Origin: Spirochaetales bacterium
GTDB taxonomy: Bacteria > Spirochaetota > Spirochaetia > DSM-2461
Assembly (NCBI GenBank): GCA_002748225.1
Contig: PDRU01000051.1
Location: 1 to 37,018 of the forward strand
Length of the DNA: 37,018 nucleotides
Direction: 5' to 3'
Part shown: positions 1 through 6,959 of the stretch, piece by piece
Position numbering within the stretch: the stretch's first letter is position 1
How the letters are laid out: each line of letters starts with the position of its first letter
Translations under genes and position numbers: made by a program
Notes under the pieces: model-generated
Database searches by the model: none
Told to the model about the DNA's origin: nothing
The model's input: the letters and a program-made list of their open reading frames with translations, nothing else

Positions 1-173
1 CCAAGCTGCTCATTAATATGGGCTTTCAGCAGGGAAGCCTCGGCACGCACCAGATAGCGGATGGAAGCCTTTTCACTGAGAGTTTCCGAAAGACTGTCAA
101 AAAGCTCTTTGTTGGCCTGCCAGTAACGGTGGTCCAGAGAGGACAGATTCAAAAAAGGATCGCGGAGTTCCAT
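1..173 (-). CDS. purB: Adenylosuccinate lyase, N-terminal fragment (cut by window edge)
   Basis: Only the first 57 codons lie in the window; the frame is open to base 1. The visible part has an SLDHRYW element followed by LSEKASIRYLVRAEASLL, which matches the start of adenylosuccinate lyases (PLDGRY...SE.ALIRYRV). The enzyme splits SAICAR and adenylosuccinate in purine synthesis in the cytoplasm. The start is the ATG at 173-171. No Shine-Dalgarno sequence precedes it, but a promoter-like pair ends five bases upstream, so the mRNA may be leaderless. It lies just downstream of the second feoA gene on the same strand. The assignment rests on a short stretch; catalytic residues lie outside the window. 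Confidence 0.62.
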   Translation of the reverse strand, partial: MELRDPFLNLSSLDHRYWQANKELFDSLSETLSEKASIRYLVRAEASLLKAHINEQL

Positions 174-178
174 AAAGA

Positions 179-208
179 ATAATGGCGGAAAACAGACCCG
201 TTTTTCAA
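179..208 (-). promoter_or_regulatory. Candidate purB promoter
   Basis: On the minus strand a TTGAAA (203-208) stands 18 bases before CATTAT (179-184). The start point expected from this spacing falls on or next to the purB ATG. The -10 match is only four of six, so this is suggestive. Confidence 0.33.
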
Positions 209-249
209 GCCGTTAAAGCTGTTTTTTAAGCAGAACCTCTGCAGAAATA

Positions 250-483
250 TCAGATAATCTGAACCGTAATGGCCTGCGCCAGAAACGGCTCCATCCCTAT
301 GCGTGTATTCCCCGTACTGACAAGATAATTCGCCTTATCACTGCCTGTTAAAACTTCAACAACCGCTCCGGCGGAAATGCCCATATTGTTCAAACGGCTG
401 CGTATATCGGGATTATTATCCAGACTGATTACCCGTGCTTTGCGGTTGCGGGGAATATCGGAAAGGCGGCTTATACGGTTCAT
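250..483 (-). CDS. feoA: FeoA family protein (second copy, end of Feo operon)
   Basis: A 77-aa protein with the FeoA SH3-like pattern: RISRLSDIP near the start, RSRLNNMGI in the middle, then AGAVVEVL and a terminal hydrophobic strand. FeoA proteins are cytosolic partners of the ferrous-iron transporter FeoB. The start is the ATG at 483, with GGAG seven bases upstream, rather than the in-frame ATG at 522. It overlaps the stop of the Cys-rich microprotein gene by four bases (ATGA), so translation is likely coupled. It differs clearly from the FeoA upstream of feoB, so the two copies are not a recent duplication. Family assignment is good; its separate role is unknown. Confidence 0.8.
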   Translation of the reverse strand: MNRISRLSDIPRNRKARVISLDNNPDIRSRLNNMGISAGAVVEVLTGSDKANYLVSTGNTRIGMEPFLAQAITVQII

Positions 484-653
484 TCGGAATCTCCGCTTTT
501 CATTCCGCATTCCAGTGGACACGATTCAGCCGCCGCGCAGCTGCAGGACGAAGAACAGCAGCTGTTCTTTCCTTTTATTGCCCGTACAGTTCTGATAACA
601 ATATATGCAAGAGCCGCGCACAGAATAAGACCCAGTACAATGTATTCAGCCAT
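480..653 (-). CDS. FeoB-associated Cys-rich membrane microprotein
   Basis: A 57-aa protein. Residues 4-21 form one hydrophobic segment (YIVLGLILCAALAYIVI), followed by a basic stretch (RTVRAIKGK) and a cysteine cluster SCCSSSCSCAAAESCPLEC. There are seven cysteines in total, six of them after the membrane segment. This is the layout of the short FeoB-associated Cys-rich membrane proteins found next to feoB in many bacteria. The likely topology is N-terminus out with the Cys tail in the cytoplasm, by the positive-inside rule. A clear AGGAG lies seven bases before the ATG and sits right after the feoB stop. Its end overlaps the following feoA start. A role in iron handling at the FeoB channel is inferred from context. 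Confidence 0.8.
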   Translation of the reverse strand: MAEYIVLGLILCAALAYIVIRTVRAIKGKNSCCSSSCSCAAAESCPLECGMKSGDSE

Positions 654-663
654 GGGAACTCCT

Positions 664-3252
664 TTAAAAGCCCAGCAGCAGTCCAGTCTGAAAAACCAGT
701 GCTGCCGCCAGAAACCCGAGTATTATGGGATATATAATGGCAAATATCAGCCATTTCCAGCTGCCCGTTTCCAGCTTAATAAGTATCATGGTGGCAATAC
801 AGGGCGGGAAAAGCGCTATAAACACCATAATGGCCAGGGCGTGCAGAGGGCGGAATACTCCGGTCCTGGCCAGACCGTCCTGCAGAGCCGGTGTTTCGGA
901 TGCTTCATCTCCCGCTTCCAGACTGTAGATGGTGCCCAGTGTGGAAACCAGAGCCTCTTTGGCCGCAAACGAACCAATAATGGCAATATTGATGCGCCAG
1001 TCCATTCCGGCCAATGATGAAACAGGTTCCAGGAAACGGCCCATCATACCAAGAACCGAGCCGTTGAGTGTTTCTTTGGCTAAATCGCGTTTAAGCAATT
1101 CCGCGCTCCGGCGCAGCTTTGCCCAGCCTTTGCTGACAACCGCGGCTCTTTTATCTACTACGGTTCCTTTTTTGAATGCAATTTTGCCGGATTTAACCAG
1201 GTCAAAGAAATACGGATTTCTATCCTGATATTCAGCGGCCAGTTCTTCCGCAGACTTCCGGGATGTTCCGGCTTTAAGCGCCTTCTGATCGGCCTTGTAG
1301 TCCCTCCAGTATTTCTGGAACGCTTCGGCCTCTTCTTCCCCCAGTTTGGTTTTGCCCTTCATAAGAATTTTTGTATACACGGGATTTTTCCCGGCAAAAC
1401 GGATATTTAATTCCCGGAGCGCGGTTTCATCGGTAAAATCTATCTGCCGTTTATATATTTTGTAATTGTCTTCAAAACGTGCCATGCGGACCAGATCTTC
1501 CGGTGAAGCAAAATATTCCCCGTAATCCGAACCGGCTGTTTTCATAAAGGCCGCAACGGCATTCTGATATTTCTGTTCGTAGGAATCTTTTACAGCCGGC
1601 TCTTTCTGCGGGAAAGTTACGCCAAACCAGATAAGAACAGATACTGCCACAACAATGGTGGCAACCTTCTTTATAAAGAGCCAGAGGCGTTCAGTACCGC
1701 GTATAAAAACACCCTTCAATGTAGGCATCTGGTAGGAAGGAAGCTCCAGCACAAAAGGCTCCGGCTCTCCTTTAACAACAAAGGTGCTGAGAAGTTTTGC
1801 CACCAGAAGAGCCACAATAAGAGTTGAAACCGAAAAAGACCACAGCACCAGCGGCTGATGACTCTTGAAGAAAATACCGGTCATTAAAACATAGAACGGC
1901 ACTTTGGCCATGCAGTTCATTAAAGGAATAACCAGTATGGTTACCAGCCGGGCCTTTTTGTCGCGTATGGTCCGCGTAGCGGTTATGCCGGGCACAGCGC
2001 AGCCGCCCACAATAGCCCCGCCCAGCAGCATGGGCAGCGTTGACTGTCCGTGCAGCCCGAATGAACGCAGAAGTCTGTCCATAATAAACGCAATACGGGC
2101 CATGTATCCGGAATCTTCCATAAAGGCAATAACCAGATAAAGCACATAAAAAATGGGCAGGTAGTTGAGTATCATGACAACCCCGTCCACTATGCCGTTC
2201 AGAAGCAGCGAACGCAGAAAGCCGTCATTAAACAGTGAATGGGCCGGTATTAAACCGGAAATAAAATTCCGGAACACCTGAAACCACGGAAAGATAAGAT
2301 CTGTGAGCTTCTGACCGCCCACCATGGTAATCCAGTAAAAAGCATACATAACACCCAGAAGAATAAAGGGCCCGGCAAGGCGGTGCAGAACAACTTTGTC
2401 AATTTTATCGGTAAGGGTTTCCTCTGCTTTGCCGGCGTCAGTAACGCACTGTTCCTTGAGCTGCAGCGCGGCATTACTGCGTGCCAGCGAAATACCCACT
2501 TCCATGGAATAACCGTGTTCTTCTGCATAGGCCGCGTTATGCTCATCAACAAGGTTTTGAATTAACCGGGAATTTTCAAGGCTCTCAGAAACAAGCTGAA
2601 TAATTTCGGCATCGTTTTCCAAAAGCTTCAGGGCAGTCCAGCGGACAGGATAGGAAGGAATTCTTTCTGCCTGCGGCTTGAGGAACTCTTCCAGGCTGCT
2701 TATGGCGGCTTCTATTTTGTCACCGTAGTTCAGATGCCAGGAAGAAACAGAGCTCTTCTGCCGTATCTCTTCAATCTGCTCTTTAAGAAGCTGCGCGTTC
2801 TCCCCTTTTCTGGCCGTGCCGTAAACTACAGGCGCGCCCAGTTTCTCTGCAAGAATTTCAGGATGCAGGTTCAAGCCCCGTTTTTCAGCGGCATCCTTCT
2901 TGTTGGCATAGATAAGCAGCGGTTTTTCCATTTCCAGCAGCTGAAAGGTCAGAATGAGCTGGCGTTCCAGATTAACCGTGTCCACTATATTAACGACCGC
3001 TTCCGGTTCTGCGCTCAGTATATAATGGCGTGTAACCATTTCCTCCGGTGTATAGGCCGTAAGACTGTAGGTACCGGGTAAATCAACTATTTCAATTTTA
3101 TTTTGATTATACGTGTAGCGGCCGGTTTTCTTTTCAACCGTTATGCCGGGGTAGTTCGCCACATGCTGCCGAGCTCCGGTAAGGGCATTAAACAGAGTGG
3201 ACTTTCCGGTATTCGGCTGTCCGGCCAGAGCAATATGAGCCGGCTTGTTCAC
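664..3252 (-). CDS. feoB: Ferrous iron transporter FeoB, large divergent form
   Basis: An 862-aa inner-membrane GTPase transporter. The N-terminal G domain carries GQPNTGKS (G1, 11-18), YPGITVEKK (switch I, near 34-42), DLPG (G3, 57-60) and NKKD (G4, 117-120). The membrane part starts near residue 290 and has the family signature EDSGYMARIAF (379-389). The two gate regions are altered: GCAVPGI at 417-423 where GCNVPAI is usual, and NCMAK at 446-450 where SCGAR is usual; both cysteines (418, 447) are kept. A hydrophilic insert of about 170 residues (roughly 549-725) sits between membrane helices and explains the excess length. The start overlaps the feoA stop (ATGA). The family is certain; the metal carried is inferred to be Fe(II). 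Confidence 0.93.
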   Translation of the reverse strand: MNKPAHIALAGQPNTGKSTLFNALTGARQHVANYPGITVEKKTGRYTYNQNKIEIVDLPGTYSLTAYTPEEMVTRHYILSAEPEAVVNIVDTVNLERQLILTFQLLEMEKPLLIYANKKDAAEKRGLNLHPEILAEKLGAPVVYGTARKGENAQLLKEQIEEIRQKSSVSSWHLNYGDKIEAAISSLEEFLKPQAERIPSYPVRWTALKLLENDAEIIQLVSESLENSRLIQNLVDEHNAAYAEEHGYSMEVGISLARSNAALQLKEQCVTDAGKAEETLTDKIDKVVLHRLAGPFILLGVMYAFYWITMVGGQKLTDLIFPWFQVFRNFISGLIPAHSLFNDGFLRSLLLNGIVDGVVMILNYLPIFYVLYLVIAFMEDSGYMARIAFIMDRLLRSFGLHGQSTLPMLLGGAIVGGCAVPGITATRTIRDKKARLVTILVIPLMNCMAKVPFYVLMTGIFFKSHQPLVLWSFSVSTLIVALLVAKLLSTFVVKGEPEPFVLELPSYQMPTLKGVFIRGTERLWLFIKKVATIVVAVSVLIWFGVTFPQKEPAVKDSYEQKYQNAVAAFMKTAGSDYGEYFASPEDLVRMARFEDNYKIYKRQIDFTDETALRELNIRFAGKNPVYTKILMKGKTKLGEEEAEAFQKYWRDYKADQKALKAGTSRKSAEELAAEYQDRNPYFFDLVKSGKIAFKKGTVVDKRAAVVSKGWAKLRRSAELLKRDLAKETLNGSVLGMMGRFLEPVSSLAGMDWRINIAIIGSFAAKEALVSTLGTIYSLEAGDEASETPALQDGLARTGVFRPLHALAIMVFIALFPPCIATMILIKLETGSWKWLIFAIIYPIILGFLAAALVFQTGLLLGF

Positions 3253-3476
3253 AGCAGTTCAACCTCAATCAGCCGAGCTTCAGCTTTGCGGACTGCTACC
3301 ATTGTCTGACGTATCTGTATGTCAAAAGGATCAAGAAGAGGGGCGTTGCGGAGAACTGTTATTTTCTGCCCCGGAAGGAATCCCAAAGCAATCAGCCGCT
3401 GCAGAGCGGCGCCGGCAACGTTCATTTTTCTTATAATGCAGTTATCTCCCGGTTTTAAGTCTGCCAGGCTGGTCAT
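3249..3476 (-). CDS. feoA: FeoA family protein (first copy)
   Basis: A 75-aa cytosolic FeoA. It opens with SLADLKPGDNCIIRKM, has RLIALGFLPGQKITVLR (the LGxxPG element of the family) in the middle, and ends in the LIEVE strand. FeoA binds and modulates FeoB during ferrous-iron uptake. GGAG lies six bases before the ATG. The stop overlaps the feoB start by four bases, the normal feoA-feoB arrangement. A perfect 9-bp inverted repeat lies in the leader between this gene and the upstream secreted-protein gene. Confidence 0.92.
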   Translation of the reverse strand: MTSLADLKPGDNCIIRKMNVAGAALQRLIALGFLPGQKITVLRNAPLLDPFDIQIRQTMVAVRKAEARLIEVELL

Positions 3477-3499
3477 TATTACTCCGCGTTTGAGGTATA

Positions 3500-3526
3500 C
3501 CTCCGCAGCCGCAAAAACTGCGGAGG
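3500..3526 (-). repeat. Perfect inverted repeat in the feo operon
   Basis: CCTCCGCAG (3500-3508) and CTGCGGAGG (3518-3526) pair perfectly around a nine-base loop in the gap before feoA. No T-run follows on the minus strand, so it is not a classical terminator. It could be a processing or stability hairpin that sets expression of feoAB apart from the two upstream genes. Confidence 0.5.
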
Positions 3527-3546
3527 CTTTAAATTATACGAATCTG

Positions 3547-3978
3547 TTACTTTTTACCTGTCAGATAATCTTTCCATTTACCCAGTTCATCGGACATGGA
3601 CTGCAGTAAATCGTTCCAGCTGTCTCTTTCATCATCAGCCAGCGCTGGACCGGCCATGGATACTGTATGTCCGGGACCGCCGTCGAAAATAACAAAATAC
3701 TTTTCAACATCCGGCTTGAGCAGATCAACCTGACCAAGGTCGTCAAAGACAGTTTCAAAAAGAACTTTCTGCCCATCATAGGTTTTCTCGGAACCTTTGT
3801 ACTTTGCAGCGTCTACAATGAGAACAGGCATGCCCGACATGGAAGCGCCATTGGAAAAAGCACCTTCCACACTGATGGAACCGTCGTAATTATCTTCAAT
3901 GCTCAGCATGGGAGTATGAGCCCACACGCTGAACGCCGCCAGTAACAGAACAAGAACAATTAATGATTTTTTATTCAC
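3547..3978 (-). CDS. Small secreted protein of the Feo locus, unknown function
   Basis: A 143-aa protein with a clear signal peptide (MNKKSLIVLVLLLAAFSVWA, cleavage before HTPML). The mature part looks beta-rich, with NYDGSISVEGAFSNG, GMPVLIVD and YFVIFDGGPGHTV elements. These recall carboxypeptidase-regulatory or DUF4198-like beta sandwiches found near metal transporters. The start is GTG at 3978 with GGAGG eight bases upstream. It lies 14 bases after the substrate-binding lipoprotein gene and before feoA, so it is part of the same unit. A histidine follows the predicted cleavage site and another sits in GGPGHTV; metal binding is a guess. I do not recognise a named family with certainty. Confidence 0.72.
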   Translation of the reverse strand: MNKKSLIVLVLLLAAFSVWAHTPMLSIEDNYDGSISVEGAFSNGASMSGMPVLIVDAAKYKGSEKTYDGQKVLFETVFDDLGQVDLLKPDVEKYFVIFDGGPGHTVSMAGPALADDERDSWNDLLQSMSDELGKWKDYLTGKK

Positions 3979-3992
3979 CGCTGTGTCCTCCG

Positions 3993-4997
3993 TTATTTAA
4001 CAGTAGAGAAATAATCAGTCCATTTAGTCAGTATGGCAGGATAATCTTCAATATCTGAACCGACATAGAAGGGAAGCTTGACAATCTGACCCTTTTTAAC
4101 AGCAGGAATTTCGGCAAGAGCCGGTATTTTTTTGGTCAGTTCGGCCATTTTTTTCTGAAAAGCTTCCATATCACCGTAAACAATAATGACATCCGGAGCA
4201 GCGTCAGCCAGAAGCCGGAAATTCGTTACAGGAAAAGCTCCTTTTGTAACAGGATTGCCGTCCGGGTTAAGCATGTCGCTGACATTTTCGCAGCCGAATG
4301 GTTCAAGAAAGTATTTATCGGTATAAAAGCCCTTGCTTTCGGCCGCGACAAACACTTTCTTTGTATCTTTTTTGACAAAGGCTTTCAGCACAACAACTTT
4401 TTTGCCGGAAGCTGTATTGGCAATTTTGGCCTCAGCCTCAGCCAGTTCTTTCTTGTATTTTTTGAGCAGTGCCTTGCCTTCAGCGGCTTTATCGTACATT
4501 TTGGCAATTTTCTTCACAGCAGGCTCTACACCTTCCGTGAAGTCAACAATGTAGACTTTTACCTTCAGGTCTTTAACAAGATCAACAGCTTTCATGGGGT
4601 CCGCTTTGTCAACAAGCAGGCAGAAATTATCGGTCTTTTCAATAATTACGGTATCAATCCCAAACTCTTCAATGGCCTTGGGCAGAGTATCGGGAGCCTT
4701 AAACGCAATTTTTACCGGACAGCCGATAAGCTTGGCAGGAAAGCTGCGGGCCTTGGGCCACTGGCTTCCCCTGACAGACATTACCTTGGGAAGAACGCCC
4801 AGGGATGCGGAAATATCCAGAACATGGTCTCCCACAATAGCGGCATTAATAATTTCAAAACCGTCTTTTTCCCCGACAGGCTTAATAACTTCAACATACT
4901 CGGATGCCGAGGAAACAGAATCTGTTTTACCCGAAGAGGCACAACCGGCCAGCAGCAGAGCCGCAGCTGCCGCAAGCAATAATAAACTCTTTTTCAT
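3993..4997 (-). CDS. Orphan ABC-type substrate-binding lipoprotein (helical-backbone family)
   Basis: A 334-aa lipoprotein. The lipobox ends at Cys19 (LLLAGC). The body follows the Peripla_BP_2 (FecB/BtuF/FhuD-like) plan: a first lobe with GDHVLDISASLGVLPKV and GIDTVIIEK, a long helical linker (KKIAKMYDKAAEGKALLKKY), and a second lobe with PDVIIVYGDM and AVKKGQIVKLP. Such proteins bind ferric siderophores, haem, cobalamin or metal ions in the periplasm. No permease or ATPase gene is adjacent; the downstream genes are the secreted protein and feoA-feoB. The start is the ATG at 4997, with AGGAG upstream and a signal peptide directly after; longer in-frame starts would add an implausible N-terminus. 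The substrate is unknown; iron is inferred from context. Confidence 0.85.
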   Translation of the reverse strand: MKKSLLLLAAAAALLLAGCASSGKTDSVSSASEYVEVIKPVGEKDGFEIINAAIVGDHVLDISASLGVLPKVMSVRGSQWPKARSFPAKLIGCPVKIAFKAPDTLPKAIEEFGIDTVIIEKTDNFCLLVDKADPMKAVDLVKDLKVKVYIVDFTEGVEPAVKKIAKMYDKAAEGKALLKKYKKELAEAEAKIANTASGKKVVVLKAFVKKDTKKVFVAAESKGFYTDKYFLEPFGCENVSDMLNPDGNPVTKGAFPVTNFRLLADAAPDVIIVYGDMEAFQKKMAELTKKIPALAEIPAVKKGQIVKLPFYVGSDIEDYPAILTKWTDYFSTVK

Positions 4998-5048
4998 GAG
5001 TATAACTCCTTGATATTGATTCATATAAATAATAATAGACCGAATATA

Positions 5049-5075
5049 ATTATACAAGACTATTACTGTTAGCAA
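5049..5075 (-). promoter_or_regulatory. Candidate promoter of the Feo locus
   Basis: On minus, TTGCTA (5070-5075) stands 15 bases before a perfect TATAAT (5049-5054). The -10 overlaps a perfect 10-bp palindrome, TATAATTATA (5045-5054), which could lie within a metal-regulator operator. No full Fur or DtxR box is visible. The leader to the ATG at 4997 is about 45 bases and AT-rich. The spacer is short for a sigma-70 promoter. Confidence 0.4.
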
Positions 5076-5112
5076 TTCTGAATAACCCGGTAAAAGTTTT
5101 TGCTCCGCTCTC

Positions 5113-5140
5113 TTGACCAATAAGCGCCATGTCATATAAA
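5113..5140 (+). promoter_or_regulatory. Promoter of tRNA-Gly
   Basis: TTGACC (5113-5118) and TATAAA (5135-5140) are separated by 16 bases, with transcription expected to begin about seven bases before the mature tRNA 5' end. Confidence 0.62.
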
Positions 5141-5153
5141 GTTCTGCTCACCT

Positions 5154-5225
5154 GCGCCTGTGGTATAATGGCTATTACCTTAGCCTTCCAAGCTAAAGAC
5201 GTCGGTTCGATTCCGATCAGGCGCT
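5154..5225 (+). tRNA. tRNA-Gly (anticodon TCC)
   Basis: A 72-nt cloverleaf. The acceptor stem is GCGCCTG/CAGGCGC with discriminator T. The anticodon stem TTAGC/GCTAA encloses CTTCCAA, giving anticodon TCC at its centre. The T arm is GTCGG-TTCGATT-CCGAT. The D arm is short (GTA/TAC). CCA is not encoded and must be added after transcription. It stands alone with its own promoter and terminator, between the Feo locus and the MobA-like gene. Confidence 0.96.
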
Positions 5226-5250
5226 TAAAAACTTTTAACAAGGAAAGCAG

Positions 5251-5281
5251 AACTGCCTTAACACGGGCAGTTTTGTTGTTT
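5251..5281 (+). terminator. Rho-independent terminator after tRNA-Gly
   Basis: AACTGCC (5251-5257) pairs with GGCAGTT (5266-5272) around an eight-base loop, and the plus strand continues TTTTGTTGTTT. It ends at the 3' edge of the convergent MobA-like gene. Confidence 0.75.
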
Positions 5282-5942
5282 AGAGGCTTTTCAGCCTGCT
5301 GTACGCTTCGGGCGTATCCAGATCGTCCACCACTCCGGAATGAGACCAGTCAATCTGCACAGTACAATACTCCCTCAGCCGTTCACTGAAGGGCATATCA
5401 GCCTCAGAAGCCAGAATGTCTTTTCTGATTCGCGGACCAATCAACACCGGATGGCCCGGAATTCCCCGGTATACCGGCCGTAAAGCCTGCGGAGAGTTCT
5501 TTGCGTTCTTCATTTGCTCCAGAACCTGCAGCAGCCTCTGAAAGTCTTCAGGACGGACCAGCGGCATGTCCGCGGGGAGCACAAAAAAATACTCACTGCG
5601 GACGGCAGAAAGTCCGCGGCGCAGTGTGGCGCCCATACCTCTGCGCCAGCGGCGGGATCGAAGCAGTACAAGTGAAGCATTCCCGGGCAGCAGTCCGTCC
5701 CGGCGCGCCCTGCCCAGCAGCCTTTTTAAAGCCCTGACGCGGAAGCCCCCAACCAGTATGACACGGCAGCCGGCATTAAGCGCCGCGGAAACGGTTTCCG
5801 TCAGCACGGTACCCTCTTTCCAGGGTAAAGCCGGTTTCCAGTGTTTCATCCGGCTGGAGCGCCCGGCCGCGGGTATAATGCAGTCTGGAACAGCAGCAGA
5901 ATTTCTTTCAAAAAAATTATTGAAATACCGGTTTTGGGTCAT
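5280..5942 (-). CDS. MobA/MocA-like nucleotidyltransferase
   Basis: A 220-aa cytosolic NTP_transf_3 protein. The nucleotide-binding motif IPAAGRSSRM lies near residues 23-32, followed by a lysine-containing KPALPWKEGT. LPADMPLV holds the metal-binding aspartate. PVYRGIPGHPVLIGP and a terminal VDDLDTPEAY match the CTP:molybdopterin cytidylyltransferase group (MocA/MobA-like), which load nucleotides onto the molybdenum cofactor or related phospho-compounds. No molybdopterin or molybdoenzyme genes are visible here, so the substrate is open. AAGAG precedes the ATG. The gene is divergent from the DHH phosphoesterase gene and convergent with the tRNA gene. Confidence 0.82.
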   Translation of the reverse strand: MTQNRYFNNFFERNSAAVPDCIIPAAGRSSRMKHWKPALPWKEGTVLTETVSAALNAGCRVILVGGFRVRALKRLLGRARRDGLLPGNASLVLLRSRRWRRGMGATLRRGLSAVRSEYFFVLPADMPLVRPEDFQRLLQVLEQMKNAKNSPQALRPVYRGIPGHPVLIGPRIRKDILASEADMPFSERLREYCTVQIDWSHSGVVDDLDTPEAYSRLKSL

Positions 5943-5969
5943 GGAAAAATCTCTTGATAATCATATAAT
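5942..5969 (+). promoter_or_regulatory. Candidate promoter of the DHH gene, very close to its start
   Basis: TGGAAA (5942-5947) and a perfect TATAAT (5964-5969) are 16 bases apart. The expected start point, about 5976-5977, is next to the GTG start codon at 5978. Confidence 0.48.
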
Positions 5970-5977
5970 ACCATATT

Positions 5978-6952
5978 GTGAAGCTGAACGACATTACCAG
6001 GTACATACAGGACAATAACTCGTTTATTCTTACAACACATGAAAGTCCTGACGGCGACGGGCTGGGAGCCGAATACGCTCTTTGCGAAACCCTGATTGAA
6101 ATGGGTAAAGAAGTTGAAATTCTAAACTCCGATCCGCTGGGACCGCGGTATGAATTTCTTAACAAGGGCAATCTTATTCAGCATATTACTTCAGAAACTG
6201 TTTATCCGGATAATTTATCTGAACGCACCCTGTTTATACTCGATACGGATATTACCAACACCGGAACCAGAACGGCATGCCTTCTTGAGAAGTGTTCTAA
6301 AGTACTGGTGATTGATCATCATACGCCGGAAAAAAACAGGCCGATGGAAGGCTGGCTGAATCCCCAGGCCTCGTCAACCTGCGAAATGATATTTCAGATT
6401 ATCCAGAAACTCGGCCGGCAAATCAGCAGAAATTCCGCCGTGGCGCTTTACACCGGTATTGTATATGACACCGGTTCCTTTATTTATCCAAAAACAACAG
6501 CCCGGACATTCCGGATAGCAGAAGATCTGGTTAACAGAGGTGCTGTACCCAATGAAATTTTCACCGAGCTTTATCAGAAAAGATCCATTGGTTCGCTCAT
6601 GCTGCAGTCTTTAGTGAGCAGCACCCTGCTTCTTCTTATGGATAACCGCTGTGCTGTTCAGGTTATGCCCAGAGAAACTTTAATTGCCTCCAGGGCTGAG
6701 TACGATGAAAGCCAGGAAATTGTAAACATTCCCCTTCAGTGCGGAACAGTGGATGTTTCAGTTTTCTTTAAGGAAGAGCTGAACGGCACCCGCCACTGCT
6801 CAATGCGCTCCAAAAAGCTGGTCGACTGTGCCGCCATAGCCCATAAATTCGGCGGAGGAGGTCATAAAACAGCGGCAGGTTTCCGTTTCAGAAACAGTTT
6901 TCCCGACATACAGGAGAAGGTTCTTGAAGAAGTGGCCCGCTACCTCACATAA
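5978..6952 (+). CDS. nrnA: DHH/DHHA1 phosphoesterase (NrnA-like)
   Basis: A 324-aa protein of the NrnA group, which degrades nano-RNAs, pApA or pAp. Motifs in order: HESPDGDGLG (residues 21-30, metal ligands), FILDTD, VIDHHTPE (the DHH motif), GIVYDTGSF, and GGGGHKTAAGF of the DHHA1 domain near the C-terminus. The start is GTG at 5978; an in-frame TAA at 5966-5968 leaves no room for a longer protein other than through an ATT codon. There is no Shine-Dalgarno sequence, and TATAAT sits eight bases upstream, so translation may be leaderless. It is followed after seven bases by a lipoprotein gene. A c-di-AMP phosphodiesterase of the PgpH type is also in this window, and NrnA-type enzymes can finish degradation of its pApA product. 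Confidence 0.9.
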   Translation: MKLNDITRYIQDNNSFILTTHESPDGDGLGAEYALCETLIEMGKEVEILNSDPLGPRYEFLNKGNLIQHITSETVYPDNLSERTLFILDTDITNTGTRTACLLEKCSKVLVIDHHTPEKNRPMEGWLNPQASSTCEMIFQIIQKLGRQISRNSAVALYTGIVYDTGSFIYPKTTARTFRIAEDLVNRGAVPNEIFTELYQKRSIGSLMLQSLVSSTLLLLMDNRCAVQVMPRETLIASRAEYDESQEIVNIPLQCGTVDVSVFFKEELNGTRHCSMRSKKLVDCAAIAHKFGGGGHKTAAGFRFRNSFPDIQEKVLEEVARYLT

Positions 6953-6959
6953 TTCCCCA

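Noticed and set aside
5050..5389. Open frames on both strands across the tRNA-Gly region
   Set aside because: They overlap the tRNA, its promoter and its terminator, have no ribosome-binding site and resemble no protein family.
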